Program-made: the position numbers and the translations under genes | Notes under the pieces: generated by a model | Told to the model about the DNA's origin: nothing | The model's input: the letters and a program-made list of their open reading frames with translations, nothing else | Database searches by the model: none | In this document: one piece after another, positions 1-7,978 of the stretch | Position numbering within the stretch: position 1 is the stretch's first letter | How the letters are laid out: every line of letters begins with the position of its first letter | NCBI RefSeq assembly: GCF_000497445.1 | Contig: NZ_CM002285.1 | Coordinates: forward strand, 5,079,126 to 5,126,939 | DNA length: 47,814 nt | Reading direction: 5' to 3' | Source of the DNA: Streptomyces roseochromogenus subsp. oscitans DS 12.976 | GTDB lineage: Bacteria > Actinomycetota > Actinomycetes > Streptomycetales > Streptomycetaceae

Positions 1-2
1 AG

Positions 3-1049
3 AGCGCGCTGCTCGCCGAGGGGCTCGGTGCGCTGCTGCGCCCCGACGCCCTCGGGCAGGCGCTGCGGCCGGTCGGCGCGGCCGGGCTGCCCGCCGTCCA
101 GGAGTCGGCCGCCGGCATCCTCGCCCGCGGCGGCTGGGCCCCCGCCCCCGAGCGGATCCTGTTCACGGGCAACGGCCGGCAGGCCCTCTCGGCCGCCGTC
201 GCCGCCCTGGTGCCGCCGGGCGGCCGCCTCGGGGTCGAGGAGCTGACGTACCCGCTCGTCAAGGCGGTCGCCGCGCGGCTCGGCATCACCCTCGTCCCCC
301 TGGCCATGGACGAGGACGGCCTGGTCCCGCAGGCGGTGGCGGAGGCCCACGCGGCCGCGCCGCTGCACGCCGTCTACGTCCAGCCGCGGCTGCACAACCC
401 GCTCTCGCTCACCATGCCCGAGCAGCGTGTCGAGCAGCTCGCCGAGGTGCTGCTGCGCCTCGGGCTGCCCGCCGTGGAGGACGCGATCTGGGCGTTCCTG
501 TGCGACGACCTCCCGCCGCTCGCCGCGTACGCCCCCGAGCGGACCGTCGTGATCGACAGCCTCTCCAAGCGCATCGCCCCGGGCCTGTCCCTCGGCTTCG
601 CGATCACCCCGCCGGCCCTGACGGCCGCGGTCACCACCTCCCTGCGCGCGGGCGGCTGGGCTCCCCTGCGCTTCGCCCTGGAGGCCGCCCACCGCTGGCA
701 GCGCAGCGGCACGGTACGGAAGCTGGTGGCCGCCAAACAGCGGGAGGCGACGGTACGGCAGGAGATTGCGGCCCGGTGCCTGGCCGGGTTCGCCGTACGG
801 AGCGACGAGCGCTCCTTCCACGCCTGGTGGGACCTCCCGCGGCCCTGGCGCGCGGACACCTTCGTGGCCGCCGCCGCCCGGCACGGCATCGCGGTCGTAC
901 CGGCGGCCGCGTTCACCGTCGGCGACAGCCACGCCCCGAACGCCGTCCGCCTGGGCCTCGCCACACCGCCGCCCGACGTCCTCGCCCAGGCCCTCTGCAC
1001 CCTCGCCGAAGTGGCCCGCACCGCCCCGGAGGACCTCGTCACCGACTGA
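3..1049 (+). CDS. MocR/GntR-family PLP-dependent regulator, C-terminal part (5' truncated by window edge)
   Basis: The reading frame is open from the first bases, so only the aminotransferase fold I domain is visible (about 348 codons). The N-terminal wHTH DNA-binding domain expected in MocR proteins would lie outside the window. Visible landmarks are RILFTGNGRQAL near the cofactor phosphate site, a YVQPRLHNPLS segment, an AVEDAIWAFL stretch and VIDSLSKRIAPGLSLGF, whose lysine is the likely PLP-binding residue. MocR proteins are PLP-responsive transcription factors; the target here is unknown. A plain aminotransferase is possible but less likely because of the short, divergent domain. It is the left chromosomal neighbour of the accessory island. 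Confidence 0.8.
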   Translation, partial: SALLAEGLGALLRPDALGQALRPVGAAGLPAVQESAAGILARGGWAPAPERILFTGNGRQALSAAVAALVPPGGRLGVEELTYPLVKAVAARLGITLVPLAMDEDGLVPQAVAEAHAAAPLHAVYVQPRLHNPLSLTMPEQRVEQLAEVLLRLGLPAVEDAIWAFLCDDLPPLAAYAPERTVVIDSLSKRIAPGLSLGFAITPPALTAAVTTSLRAGGWAPLRFALEAAHRWQRSGTVRKLVAAKQREATVRQEIAARCLAGFAVRSDERSFHAWWDLPRPWRADTFVAAAARHGIAVVPAAAFTVGDSHAPNAVRLGLATPPPDVLAQALCTLAEVARTAPEDLVTD

Positions 1050-1137
1050 CGCGGTCCGGGTGTCACATCCGCGAACCGGGCGGTGTCTTCGTGATCCGCA
1101 ACCGGCACAAGCTGACCCGCCTGAACGACCGGGCAGA

Positions 1138-1187
1138 ACTCGCCCGTTGGACCGCGTTAGGCCCGTCGGCCCCACTCGTCTCACCCC
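1138..1187 (+). repeat. 50-bp direct repeat, intact copy (left boundary of island)
   Basis: This 50-bp stretch, from ACTCGCCCGTTGGACC to CTCGTCTCACCCC, recurs downstream. There it is split into 14081-14103 and 16169-16195 by another element with a 5-bp GTTAG duplication. The first base (A) may be shared by chance with a transposon end. Everything from 1188 to 14080 is therefore enclosed by direct repeats. The sequence lies between the MocR-like gene and the XRE gene, so it probably represents the native intergenic site into which the island entered. Confidence 0.85.
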
Positions 1188-1234
1188 TGTGACTGAGCAC
1201 AGCGGATGGCCAAAATTTTCAGCTTAGTTGGCCA
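1188..1234 (+). repeat. Candidate left end of a decayed Tn7-like element
   Basis: Directly after the 50-bp repeat the sequence begins TGTGACTGAGCAC, a TGT-type terminus. Next comes a site ATGGCCAAAATTTTCAGC (1206-1223) and a second TTGGCCA core (1228-1234). Similar 18-mers lie in opposite orientation at 7834-7851 and 7856-7873 (12-13 of 18 positions match). Inverted clusters of short sites are what TnsB-type transposases bind. I infer these as the two ends of one element; the right terminus is truncated or altered, so this is tentative. Confidence 0.45.
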
Positions 1235-1396
1235 GGCCCGACGGTACAGGTGAAACAAGGTGCTTCAGCCCTGTACGAGTGGTATCTGGACGGGGGCTAG
1301 TGACGGGTTGGGGCCTGTTCTGGCGCTCTGGAACCATGCGTACGAACGACTCTGTCCCAGTGCTATCGCGGCGATCGGCTGTGGTCCCAGTCCTGC

Positions 1397-1672
1397 GTGG
1401 TGGGTGATCTTTTCGAGGACTTCACTGCGGAGTGCTCCGCACTGGCAGTGAGCGACCGGTGGTCGGCGGAGTGGCGGATCGCCGGTACGGAGGTGGTGTG
1501 CAGCCTGCCGCATCTCGGTACGGTCCCGTTGTCGCGGGCACAGCCGGTGCGGCAGTTCAGCTGGCGGCCGCGTCAGCGGCATCGGCCGGGGCTTCAGTAC
1601 ATGCTCTTCACCGGGCACCATCACGGGTTCGAGAGCTTGGAGGAACAGCGCTTCCTGCTTGACCGCGTTGCG
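1397..1672 (+). pseudogene. TnsA-like transposon endonuclease, N-terminal relic
   Basis: About 90 codons resemble the N-terminal half of actinobacterial TnsA-like endonucleases. The pattern is arginine-rich VRQFSWRPRQRHRPG, then an aromatic/Gly stretch and HGFESLEEQRFLL. The same layout, with VRAFPSYRGQRNFPG then VGFESWVELGHLM, appears in the intact TnsA at 13141-13968, including the candidate catalytic Glu in FES. After about 1666 the expected QPF and TPD motifs are missing from all frames, so the gene is broken. Bases 1673-1898 show no convincing coding. It points inward from the left end at 1188, as tnsA does in the intact element. No partner tnsB/C/tniQ remains in this unit. Confidence 0.5.
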
Positions 1673-1898
1673 GCAGCGACAGCAGCTGCAGCGTGCCCTA
1701 CTCCAAGTCGACAGCCCGGTCGCGGTCCTCGGCCGCCTGACGGGCCGCTGCCTGGCTTCGCCGTCTGCCTGCATGGGCTTGCCGCCGCTGTTCCGTTCCT
1801 TCGGTCTGCGGGGCTTCTGCCGCCGGACCGATCACTCTCCGAATTCCTCCACACTGACCGGCTTCATGATGCTGCTGGGGATCTAGAAGCGCGGACGT

Positions 1899-2636
1899 TC
1901 AGTCCGGATCGGAGGGAGGATCACCAAAGCTGAACGTCCGGCCTATGTGTGCCAGACGGGCGCTGTACGAGTCGAGCAGGAACACCGAGGGGGTGGTGAT
2001 GGTGACGCATACGCAGTAGCTGTGCGGCGCCGGGATGACCAGTTCCAGGACTGCCATGGGAAGCGGCGGGGTGGCCAACCCGGGCTCGGGCGTGGGGTAT
2101 TGGATGCTGCGCAGCGAGGTAGTCATGACGGCCGGCCCGCAGGGTAGCTTGGCAGCAAGGACCATGTCCTCGGGGCCCTGAAGCCCCTCGCCCAGGGGGA
2201 AGCTTAGCTCTTGGAGATCCCTCTCCGGGACACCGGAGAACACCTTCTGCGCGGTGGCCTGATAGATCCCTTCGGCGGTGAACAGCCGTGTTGCCGGGCT
2301 GTGTTCGCTGGCACGCACGGTCACAGCGAGGAGTCCCATGGACAGCCGCTCCTCGCCGCCGACGTCTTCCGTCCCGATGCACATAGCGGTGAGTACCACG
2401 TTCGCCCGGTCTGTCAGCAGGGGGAGCGGGCCACGCAGCCCCTTGCTCGCGGCCTCGCGTTCTTCTTCGCTGGCTCCCGGCAAGAGTTGTTCCATGGCTT
2501 CGCGCCAGCCCTCGGAGGAGGTGGGCTCGGGAAGCTGGACGAACTCGTCGGGCACCGAATGGTGAAAGGCGTAGCGGAAGGGGGCAGTGGTGCTCGGAGC
2601 GATGGTGCCCGCTCTGTCCTGGTCGGAGATACTCAC
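1899..2636 (-). CDS. Hypothetical protein, last gene of type VII secretion-linked cluster
   Basis: The gene encodes 245 aa. The start chosen is GTG at 2636, which overlaps the stop of the upstream WXG gene in a GTGA arrangement and so suggests translational coupling. The protein begins SISDQDRAGT, has no signal peptide or membrane span, and mixes an acidic N-terminal half with a beta-rich C-terminal half (hydrophobic strand near VLELVIPAPHSYCVCVTIT). I do not recognise a family. Its fixed position after a putative T7SS substrate suggests a cognate chaperone, regulator or immunity-type partner, which is inference only. Confidence 0.65.
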   Translation of the reverse strand: MSISDQDRAGTIAPSTTAPFRYAFHHSVPDEFVQLPEPTSSEGWREAMEQLLPGASEEEREAASKGLRGPLPLLTDRANVVLTAMCIGTEDVGGEERLSMGLLAVTVRASEHSPATRLFTAEGIYQATAQKVFSGVPERDLQELSFPLGEGLQGPEDMVLAAKLPCGPAVMTTSLRSIQYPTPEPGLATPPLPMAVLELVIPAPHSYCVCVTITTPSVFLLDSYSARLAHIGRTFSFGDPPSDPD

Positions 2637-3985
2637 GCGGCGGTCCCCATCTGCGACGGGTCGAGGTGCTTGGTGAAGGCGCTGCCCGAGGAGGCGAGCG
2701 CCGAGGACGGATCGAACACGGGCTGGTGCGGCCCGGCTGGTGCGGACTGGGGCGTAGCCGCAGGCGGGTCGAAGTAGTTCACCAAGGGTCCGACAATGGG
2801 GACATCTCCGATCTCCCACTTGCCGTCTGTCCAGCGGCCGTTGCTCCAGGTTCCGTCGTGCATGTTGGAGCCGATCCCCAGGGCGGCCCCCGTCCAGGTG
2901 GCGGTCGTGTCGATCGCGGTGCCTGCGGTCTTGAAGACCCAGCCCTTGCCTGCCATCGCGAAGCCGCGAGCAGAATTGGCGACCCCGCTGGGAATTCCTT
3001 TCAGGCCGCCGAAGAGATTGCCGAACCGGATCTTACTGAGCGCACTCACGAATCCGGACGACATGCGCAACTCGCGTCCCGCCGTTATCAAGGCCTTACC
3101 GGCTTGGGCCAAGCGGCCGCCGAGCAGGCTGACGCCGCCGAGAAAGGCACCGACGGCGTCCCAGGCGAGGGTTTCCCAGGACACGTCGGCGCCGCCGAGT
3201 TTAGCGGCAGCATGGAAGAGCAGAGCCAGCCCCGCGACGGCGAACGCGATCTCACCGAGTCCGGAGAACATCAGGCAGGCAACACCGAGAACCAGGGCGA
3301 CATCGGCCAGGATGTCCCCGATCAGCTTCCAGAAGTTGGGGTCGGTGATGGTGTCCCAGGCGCCCTCGACGAACGAAGCCACCGCATGCATCGCCTTGTC
3401 GAACCAGCCGGGCTTGGGGGGCGCATCGTCTGCCGCGCCCTTGACGAGGCGTGCAGTGGCCGAAGCGGCTTGCCCGTGCTCGGTCTTGAGGGCGTGCGCG
3501 CGACTGCGCACGGCCTCGAGTTCGGCGTTCGCCGTGTCGAGCGAGCCCTTCTTGGCCTTGGTGTCCTTCTCGTGCTGCTCCTTCTCCTTGTCCGTCATGC
3601 CGTCGGTGGACGTGGGGAGCGAGTCGACCGCGGACTGGGCAGAGCTGACGCGGCCGACCGCATCCGCCGCCTCCGCTTCCAGGCGCCGGGCACGCGCCTG
3701 GAAGCCATCCAGCTGGCCCTCCCACGAGGTGAGAGCGCGGTGCGCGGTGCCGAGGGAGGTCAGAGCCTTCTGAAGATACGGCGGCACCTTCGCATACGTA
3801 TCGGTGAACGCATCCGCTGATTTCCCGACCCACACCCCGTCCGCCGTACCCATCTTGTGCAGCTCGGTCTTGGCCTGGTCACTGCCGTTCACGACGCGTC
3901 CGACGGCCGCCGTCAAAGCCCTGGTGGCTTCGAGGTCCCCGGGTGCCGGATCGAAACCAAGATGCGGATATGCGTCAGAAGCCAT
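2633..3985 (-). CDS. Putative T7SS-secreted protein with N-terminal WXG-type helical domain
   Basis: The gene encodes 450 aa with an ATG start. The first ~200 residues are helical and charged, with a GVWVGKSADAF segment that is a WXG motif, followed by a coiled-coil region rich in Ala/Glu/Arg/Lys. This layout matches the actinobacterial putative T7SS-secreted protein class. Residues ~210-330 hold hydrophobic helices (ILADVALVLGVACLMF and neighbours), and the C-terminus is Pro/Ser-rich without a toxin motif I recognise. It lies downstream of a WXG100-like gene on the same strand and overlaps the next gene by 4 bases. It could be a membrane-active effector or a structural secretion partner. Confidence 0.75.
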   Translation of the reverse strand: MASDAYPHLGFDPAPGDLEATRALTAAVGRVVNGSDQAKTELHKMGTADGVWVGKSADAFTDTYAKVPPYLQKALTSLGTAHRALTSWEGQLDGFQARARRLEAEAADAVGRVSSAQSAVDSLPTSTDGMTDKEKEQHEKDTKAKKGSLDTANAELEAVRSRAHALKTEHGQAASATARLVKGAADDAPPKPGWFDKAMHAVASFVEGAWDTITDPNFWKLIGDILADVALVLGVACLMFSGLGEIAFAVAGLALLFHAAAKLGGADVSWETLAWDAVGAFLGGVSLLGGRLAQAGKALITAGRELRMSSGFVSALSKIRFGNLFGGLKGIPSGVANSARGFAMAGKGWVFKTAGTAIDTTATWTGAALGIGSNMHDGTWSNGRWTDGKWEIGDVPIVGPLVNYFDPPAATPQSAPAGPHQPVFDPSSALASSGSAFTKHLDPSQMGTAA

Positions 3986-4075
3986 ATGGAATCCCCCTCA
4001 CCGACTCACGCTGGAGCCGCGCCTGTCCGTTCGGTACCTCAACGGATGTTTGTTCCGCAATCCTCGGGAGTGGCG

Positions 4076-4672
4076 TCACGCCTCACCCGATGGGGGCCAC
4101 GAGATTCCAGCAGCCGCCAACCGGGCGCCATGCTTGGCGAGCCTGAGACGACTCACGACGAGGCCGATGAGGTAGAGAGCGAAGAGCCCCAGCCAGATGC
4201 CGCCCGCCACGAGTACGTGTTGAACGGTGTAGCCGGGAAAGAACAACACGATAGCCATGAGGACCAGGACCGACACCAGGTTCCTCAGGACCCTCCTGCT
4301 GTATCGCCTAGCCGCATCCACGACCAAGCGGGAATGCAGAAGACTCACCTCGCCCTTGGCCTCTCCCGAGGGGTGGAGCCCCTTCCCTGGGGCCATCCCT
4401 GGCAGCGGGCCGCCTTCCGCAAAATGCGGGTACCGGGCCAGCGTCTCCGCGGCACGGGCCCGCAAGTCCTCAGCTCGCCGGAAGACCAGTAGCGGCTGGT
4501 TCAAGGTACTAGTGCCCGGGGCCGCTCCCATGTACCGGTAGCCGAACTGCTCTGCTACATAGGCATAGGCGGCGAGTCTATGGAAGTTGGGAGAAGCGAG
4601 TCGCAGGTCGTACTGGTCCCGTCCGGCGGCCACCGCATCCCGCAGCTCGGCCAGTGGATTTCTGAGTGGCAT
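4076..4672 (-). CDS. Two-span membrane protein of the T7SS-linked cluster
   Basis: The gene encodes 198 aa. The N-terminal ~110 residues are soluble (NFHRLAAYAYVAEQFGYRYMG). Two hydrophobic segments follow near residues 128-150 (LVSVLVLMAIVLFFPGY) and 155-172 (VLVAGGIWLGLFALYLIG), and the end is basic. I know no family name. It starts 17 bases after the WXG100-like gene and is followed 90 bases later by the T7SS-secreted protein gene, so it is probably in the same transcript. A membrane adaptor or immunity role is possible but unproven. Confidence 0.7.
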   Translation of the reverse strand: MPLRNPLAELRDAVAAGRDQYDLRLASPNFHRLAAYAYVAEQFGYRYMGAAPGTSTLNQPLLVFRRAEDLRARAAETLARYPHFAEGGPLPGMAPGKGLHPSGEAKGEVSLLHSRLVVDAARRYSRRVLRNLVSVLVLMAIVLFFPGYTVQHVLVAGGIWLGLFALYLIGLVVSRLRLAKHGARLAAAGISWPPSGEA

Positions 4673-4689
4673 GGAACGCTGGTTACCTT

Positions 4690-4998
4690 CTAGTTCTTGC
4701 GGTGCTCTTGGGACTTCTTCTTGAGATCCTCGTAGAGCTTCACGTCCAGCTTGTGAAATTCCTCGGATGCCTTGTTGGCGAACTTGGAAATACCCTTGGT
4801 TATTTTGGAGAGCTGCCCGAACCCGTAGTGCCAGGAGTCGGAGAAATCATTGCACGCGGAATGAAGCTCATCGTGCCCGAGCTGACTCGCGTCGGCCCGC
4901 TGCATCTCCTTGGATGCACTCTTCATATGGCCCCCGCTGCTCTCAAGCGTGCGGGCCATCTCTTTCACTTCGTCGCCGTAGAACCTGAGGAATGACAC
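4690..4998 (-). CDS. WXG100-like small secreted protein
   Basis: The gene encodes 102 aa from a GTG start preceded by a purine-rich GGGGGG box. The length suits an ESAT-6/WXG100 protein, helices are predicted throughout, and a central DSWHYGFGQL segment stands where the W-X-G turn is expected, although it reads W-H-Y-G rather than W-X-G. The C-terminus is lysine-rich and helical. WXG100 proteins are exported as helical-hairpin dimers by type VII secretion. No EccC ATPase or other machinery gene is visible here, so export would have to use a system encoded elsewhere. Confidence 0.72.
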   Translation of the reverse strand: MSFLRFYGDEVKEMARTLESSGGHMKSASKEMQRADASQLGHDELHSACNDFSDSWHYGFGQLSKITKGISKFANKASEEFHKLDVKLYEDLKKKSQEHRKN

Positions 4999-5016
4999 GT
5001 GATACCCCCCTGCGCG

Positions 5017-6099
5017 CTACTGGTTGATGGCCTGGATTTCCTGGACGGTGATGTTCTGCGTGCCGTCGAAGGTTCCGTCCGGCAGGGTTCCACCGCTGTT
5101 GCCCGAGCCTTTCCAGCTGATCTGCCAGGTGATGGACGCCTTCAGCTGGTACGGCTGGCCGGCAGTGGCTCGCAAGTAGGTGATCCCGCATGGCGGGGTC
5201 TTGTTCGCGCCGCCTGCGGTGAAGGGAGCGCCAATGGATCCGTCGGCGTTGATCGTGCAGTCGCCAGAGGCTGGGTACGTCTCGGCGTCGGACGTGCCCG
5301 GGTCCAGGTGCAGGGCGATGGGCTTCGCCGTTGTCTCCGCCCACACACCGACTTCCGGCAGCTCGGCGCGGACCTTGACCGGCTGAAACTTGGCCTTGTC
5401 CAACCACACCCAGGTCGGAAGATTCACCGTGGACTTGACGGTGGGCTTCAGCTCGACCTCGGTCTTCGGAACATTGATCTTGTTGTAGGCGTAGGCGGCG
5501 AGGACGTCGGGAGTGGGGGCGTGCTTGTCGTTCGGCAGGGTGCGAGCGTTCTGCCAGAACAGGGTCTGCTCGCAGTCGGCCGAAGCGATGTCGTTCCGCC
5601 TGTTCGGGTTGATCACCCCGCGCCAGAACATGCCGTCCTTGCCGAGGTTGTAGTTCGTGTAGCCCGATCCGCTCCCGAACTCCGCTTTACCCTCCTCGTA
5701 GTGGTCCACCATCAGCTGCTCGCCCCAGCTGAGAGAGGGAGTGACGGGCACCAGGTCCCCGTTGGGGTTCTTCTTGAGGCGGCTGACGGCGTCCTTGAGC
5801 TGCTGGGGGGTGGCCACGGGCTCGTACCAGCACGCCGGCGGCTGCCAATTGGGGTCCACTGGGGCCAGCGGCTTGGCGGAGCTGCCGGTACCGCCGCTGA
5901 TCTGGGTGACCTTGATGCGGGTCGCGGTGGCCGCCGCGGTCAGCGTGCTGCCGGAGGCGTCACCGGAAGGCTGCTTCTGCGCAGGCGGGCTGGGAGACAC
6001 GTCGCCGCCCCCGCCGTAGCCGTACGCCGCGGTGGCAGATGCCATCAGAGCGACGAATGAGGCAGACAACAAGCACAGGCCCTTGCGTGCGCCCCTCAC
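5017..6099 (-). CDS. Secreted protein of the T7SS-linked cluster
   Basis: The gene encodes 360 aa. GTG at 6099 overlaps the stop of the lipoprotein gene upstream (GTGA). An N-terminal signal peptide runs through RKGLCLLSASFVALMASATAAYGYG, followed by a Gly/Ser/Pro linker. The mature part has a CWYEP segment, a mostly soluble middle and a beta-rich C-terminal region with two Cys (GDCTINADG, PPCGITYL) that may be disulfide-linked, like an Ig-type wall-associated domain. I cannot assign an enzyme activity. A surface role linked to the adjacent WXG proteins is plausible. Confidence 0.68.
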   Translation of the reverse strand: MRGARKGLCLLSASFVALMASATAAYGYGGGGDVSPSPPAQKQPSGDASGSTLTAAATATRIKVTQISGGTGSSAKPLAPVDPNWQPPACWYEPVATPQQLKDAVSRLKKNPNGDLVPVTPSLSWGEQLMVDHYEEGKAEFGSGSGYTNYNLGKDGMFWRGVINPNRRNDIASADCEQTLFWQNARTLPNDKHAPTPDVLAAYAYNKINVPKTEVELKPTVKSTVNLPTWVWLDKAKFQPVKVRAELPEVGVWAETTAKPIALHLDPGTSDAETYPASGDCTINADGSIGAPFTAGGANKTPPCGITYLRATAGQPYQLKASITWQISWKGSGNSGGTLPDGTFDGTQNITVQEIQAINQ

Positions 6100-6743
6100 T
6101 GCCCGCACGCTCCCCGCTCGGTCTGCACCGATCGCGTCTTCCAAACCCCTTGGGAGGTCTTCTCCAACGTGGTCCGGTACTGGAGGTACGGGCTGGTGCC
6201 CGTCGGGGTGCCCGCGAGCTTGTTCGTCTTCCGGTTCTTGGTGTACGCCTTCCCTTCATCCACACAGTAGAAGAGCACACCAAATCCCTGGCCGTTCACC
6301 TGAATTTGAGAGTCGAAGACCCTGACCTTGCCTACCAGGCTGTCATCCGTCTTCGCATAGCCCTTTACCCACGTGCGGACTGAGTCCAGAGCAGCGCCCT
6401 CGTTGTAGAAGGCCACCGGGCTTGCATTCGGGTCGGCCTCGATGATGGCTGCGTGGTCCGCTCGCAGAGCTTCCTTGCCATCATCCATGATTGCCTGCAG
6501 CTTCGGGTCGCTGTTCGTCCAGCCTTCGAAGTTCATCGTGAAGGTCGATGGCAGCGTGACATCCGGTCGCTTCACGTCGGACGTCCCGGAGGCCGAGGTC
6601 GACGGGCTACTACTCGCCCCCGCGTCCACGCCCTTGATCTTGTCCGAGGATGCCCCGCTACCCCCTCCCGAGCTACAAGCGTTCAGCAGCAGCGCGGCAG
6701 ACGCGGTGAGCGCGGCCGTAACGAGCCGGGCGCGGCGGTTCAC
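6096..6743 (-). CDS. Lipoprotein, first gene of the T7SS-linked cluster
   Basis: The gene encodes 215 aa from a GTG start with a GGGAG box 7-8 bases upstream. The leader (RRARLVTAALTASAALLL) ends in the lipobox LNAC, so the cysteine should be lipid-modified. A Gly/Ser linker follows, then an alpha+beta domain with ADHAAIIEADPNASPVAF and a C-terminal LQYRTTLEKTSQGVWKTR pattern reminiscent of NTF2-like small lipoproteins common in Streptomyces. It heads a run of six same-strand genes whose junctions are overlaps or short gaps, so its upstream region is the likely promoter. Confidence 0.72.
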   Translation of the reverse strand: MNRRARLVTAALTASAALLLNACSSGGGSGASSDKIKGVDAGASSSPSTSASGTSDVKRPDVTLPSTFTMNFEGWTNSDPKLQAIMDDGKEALRADHAAIIEADPNASPVAFYNEGAALDSVRTWVKGYAKTDDSLVGKVRVFDSQIQVNGQGFGVLFYCVDEGKAYTKNRKTNKLAGTPTGTSPYLQYRTTLEKTSQGVWKTRSVQTERGACGQ

Positions 6744-7387
6744 TGTGGACTCCCGTGTAGGTGGGGGTAACTCAATCCGACTGACGCTACCCATGAGGTG
6801 CGCGATGCCACCAGTGGGGTTTGCGTCAAGATCGCATGAACCGAGAGATGTCATCAGAGGAACTGGTGACTCTTGCTCTGCCCAGCATCGGATTGGGCAG
6901 CACGCGCGCCTGGTGAGGCTGGCTCAGCTGCGACGTATTTGGTCCCGGACTGCCGAAAGACACCCAATTCCGAGTACCCGCCGGAACCCTCACACGGCTC
7001 GTACGGCACAGCACGGCTCGGCGCCCGCTGCGCGCGCGGATGGCAGAAAGCCTCCCCCGATTCCGTCTTCCGCTGGTAGCTCGCCGCAGTCTGCGCAAAC
7101 GTTCCCGGCACAGCGCAGGCACCTGGGGTGGCAGGCTTCCTCGACAACCCCGCCTGTGCCCATTCCGTTGGCTCGCACTCCCGGGACCGCCACGGATCGT
7201 GCGGCCTCTCACACAGGCGGACGGCAGGATCAGACCGATCGATGGCGTTTCGTCACCTGCACAGCCAAGGTAGCCAGTCAGCCCCAGCCTCGTACTTGCC
7301 TCATGTGCCTTACTCGCTTGTACGCCAACTACCAGCGGGATCGCTTGACAACCCTAATACGAAGTTAGCGGAGCCCGACCAACGTGG
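6744..7387. other. 644-bp non-coding stretch upstream of the T7SS-linked cluster
   Basis: No convincing gene is seen on either strand. The first ~150 bases should hold the promoter of the minus-strand cluster. A small hairpin, TGCCCA...TTGGGCA, lies near 6885-6901. GC content and codon pattern drift along the stretch, which may be degenerate coding sequence; the arsM fragment begins abruptly at its right edge. Confidence 0.5.
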
Positions 7388-7816
7388 CGGTCCGGAAACG
7401 TCAAGTTCCTCAAGGGCACCATCGAAGCCATCCCCCTGCCCGCGGACACGATCGACGTCGTGATCTCCAACTGCGTGATCAACCTGTCCACCGACAAGCC
7501 GGCCGTCTTCGCCGAGACCTTCCGCGTCCTCAGGCCCGGCGGCCGGATCGGCATCTCCGACGTTGTCGCCGCCGACACCCTCAAGCCCGCTCAGCGGGCC
7601 GAACGCGGCGACTATGTCGGCTGCATTGCCGGAGCCCTGTCGTTCGCTGAATACCGCGCCGGGCTCGAAGTTGCCGGATTCACCGACATCGAGATCACCC
7701 CGACCCGCTCCGTCGCGGACGGCATGCACTCCGCCATTGTCCGCGCGGTCAAGCCCGCGCCCAACTCCGGCCCGACCCCGACGCCAGCCTCGGTGGACTC
7801 CTGCTGCCAGCGCTGA
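7388..7816 (+). pseudogene. arsM: arsM 3' fragment (arsenite methyltransferase)
   Basis: About 142 codons match the C-terminal half of ArsM. Landmarks are FLKGTIEAIPLPADTIDVVI, SNCVINLSTDKPAVFAE, the post-Rossmann RVLRPGGRIGISDVV segment and ERGDYVGCIAGALSFAEY. The C-terminus ends in DSCCQR, a Cys pair typical of this family. The N-terminal half, with the SAM-binding glycine loop and first arsenic-binding cysteine, is absent. Similarity starts abruptly near 7388 with no start codon in a family-like position. It is a truncated remnant carried near the right end of the decayed element; no other ars gene is nearby. Confidence 0.82.
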
Positions 7817-7833
7817 GCGACGCTTCCCGTCCA

Positions 7834-7873
7834 GCTGCACAGGTTGGCCAACAGGGCTGCTCAAGTTGGCCAA
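7834..7873 (-). repeat. Paired TTGGCCAA sites, candidate right end of the decayed element
   Basis: On the minus strand TTGGCCAACCTGTGCAGC (7834-7851) and TTGGCCAACTTGAGCAGC (7856-7873) are near-identical, sharing 16 of 18 bases. They are inverted relative to the sites at 1206-1234. Only six bases separate the outer site from the next transposon end at 7880, against 18 bases at the left end, so this terminus looks clipped by that insertion. Confidence 0.5.
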
Positions 7874-7879
7874 CCGATC

Positions 7880-7978
7880 TGACCCGTCTCGCTGAAGGTG
7901 GACCACGTCGGGGCTGTGACCAGTGGTAGTTCAGATTAAGCGAGACGGAGGCGCGGCTGGCGTCTCGCTCAATCTGAG
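7880..7978 (+). repeat. Left end of the Tn7-like transposon with three transposase-site repeats
   Basis: Three related sites are present: the terminal GTCTCGCTGAAGGTGG within 7880-7901; GTCTCGCTTAATCTGAA on the minus strand at 7930-7946; and GTCTCGCTCAATCTGAG at 7962-7978. Spaced copies of one motif at both element ends are the hallmark of TnsB/TniA binding arrays. The inner site abuts or overlaps the end of the last cargo gene (7969). Confidence 0.75.

Noticed and set aside
374..1108. Long minus-strand reading frame opposite the MocR-like gene
   Set aside because: It is the antisense shadow of a recognisable PLP-enzyme frame and is Arg/Ser/Ala-rich without family motifs.
1138..1187. tRNA-derived attachment site
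   Set aside because: The repeat cannot fold as a tRNA 3' half and lacks the T-loop TTCGANTC pattern; the only tRNA is at 46428.
1265..1933. Reading frames on both strands around the TnsA relic
   Set aside because: Only the ~90-codon TnsA-like part has a family pattern; the rest looks like degraded sequence.
2666..3820. 384-codon plus-strand frame
   Set aside because: It is antisense to the WXG-type secreted protein, with composition typical of a complementary-frame artefact.
7320..7370. TTGACA promoter ahead of the arsM fragment
   Set aside because: A TTGACA-like hexamer is present but no -10 at 16-18 bases spacing; the gene is truncated anyway.
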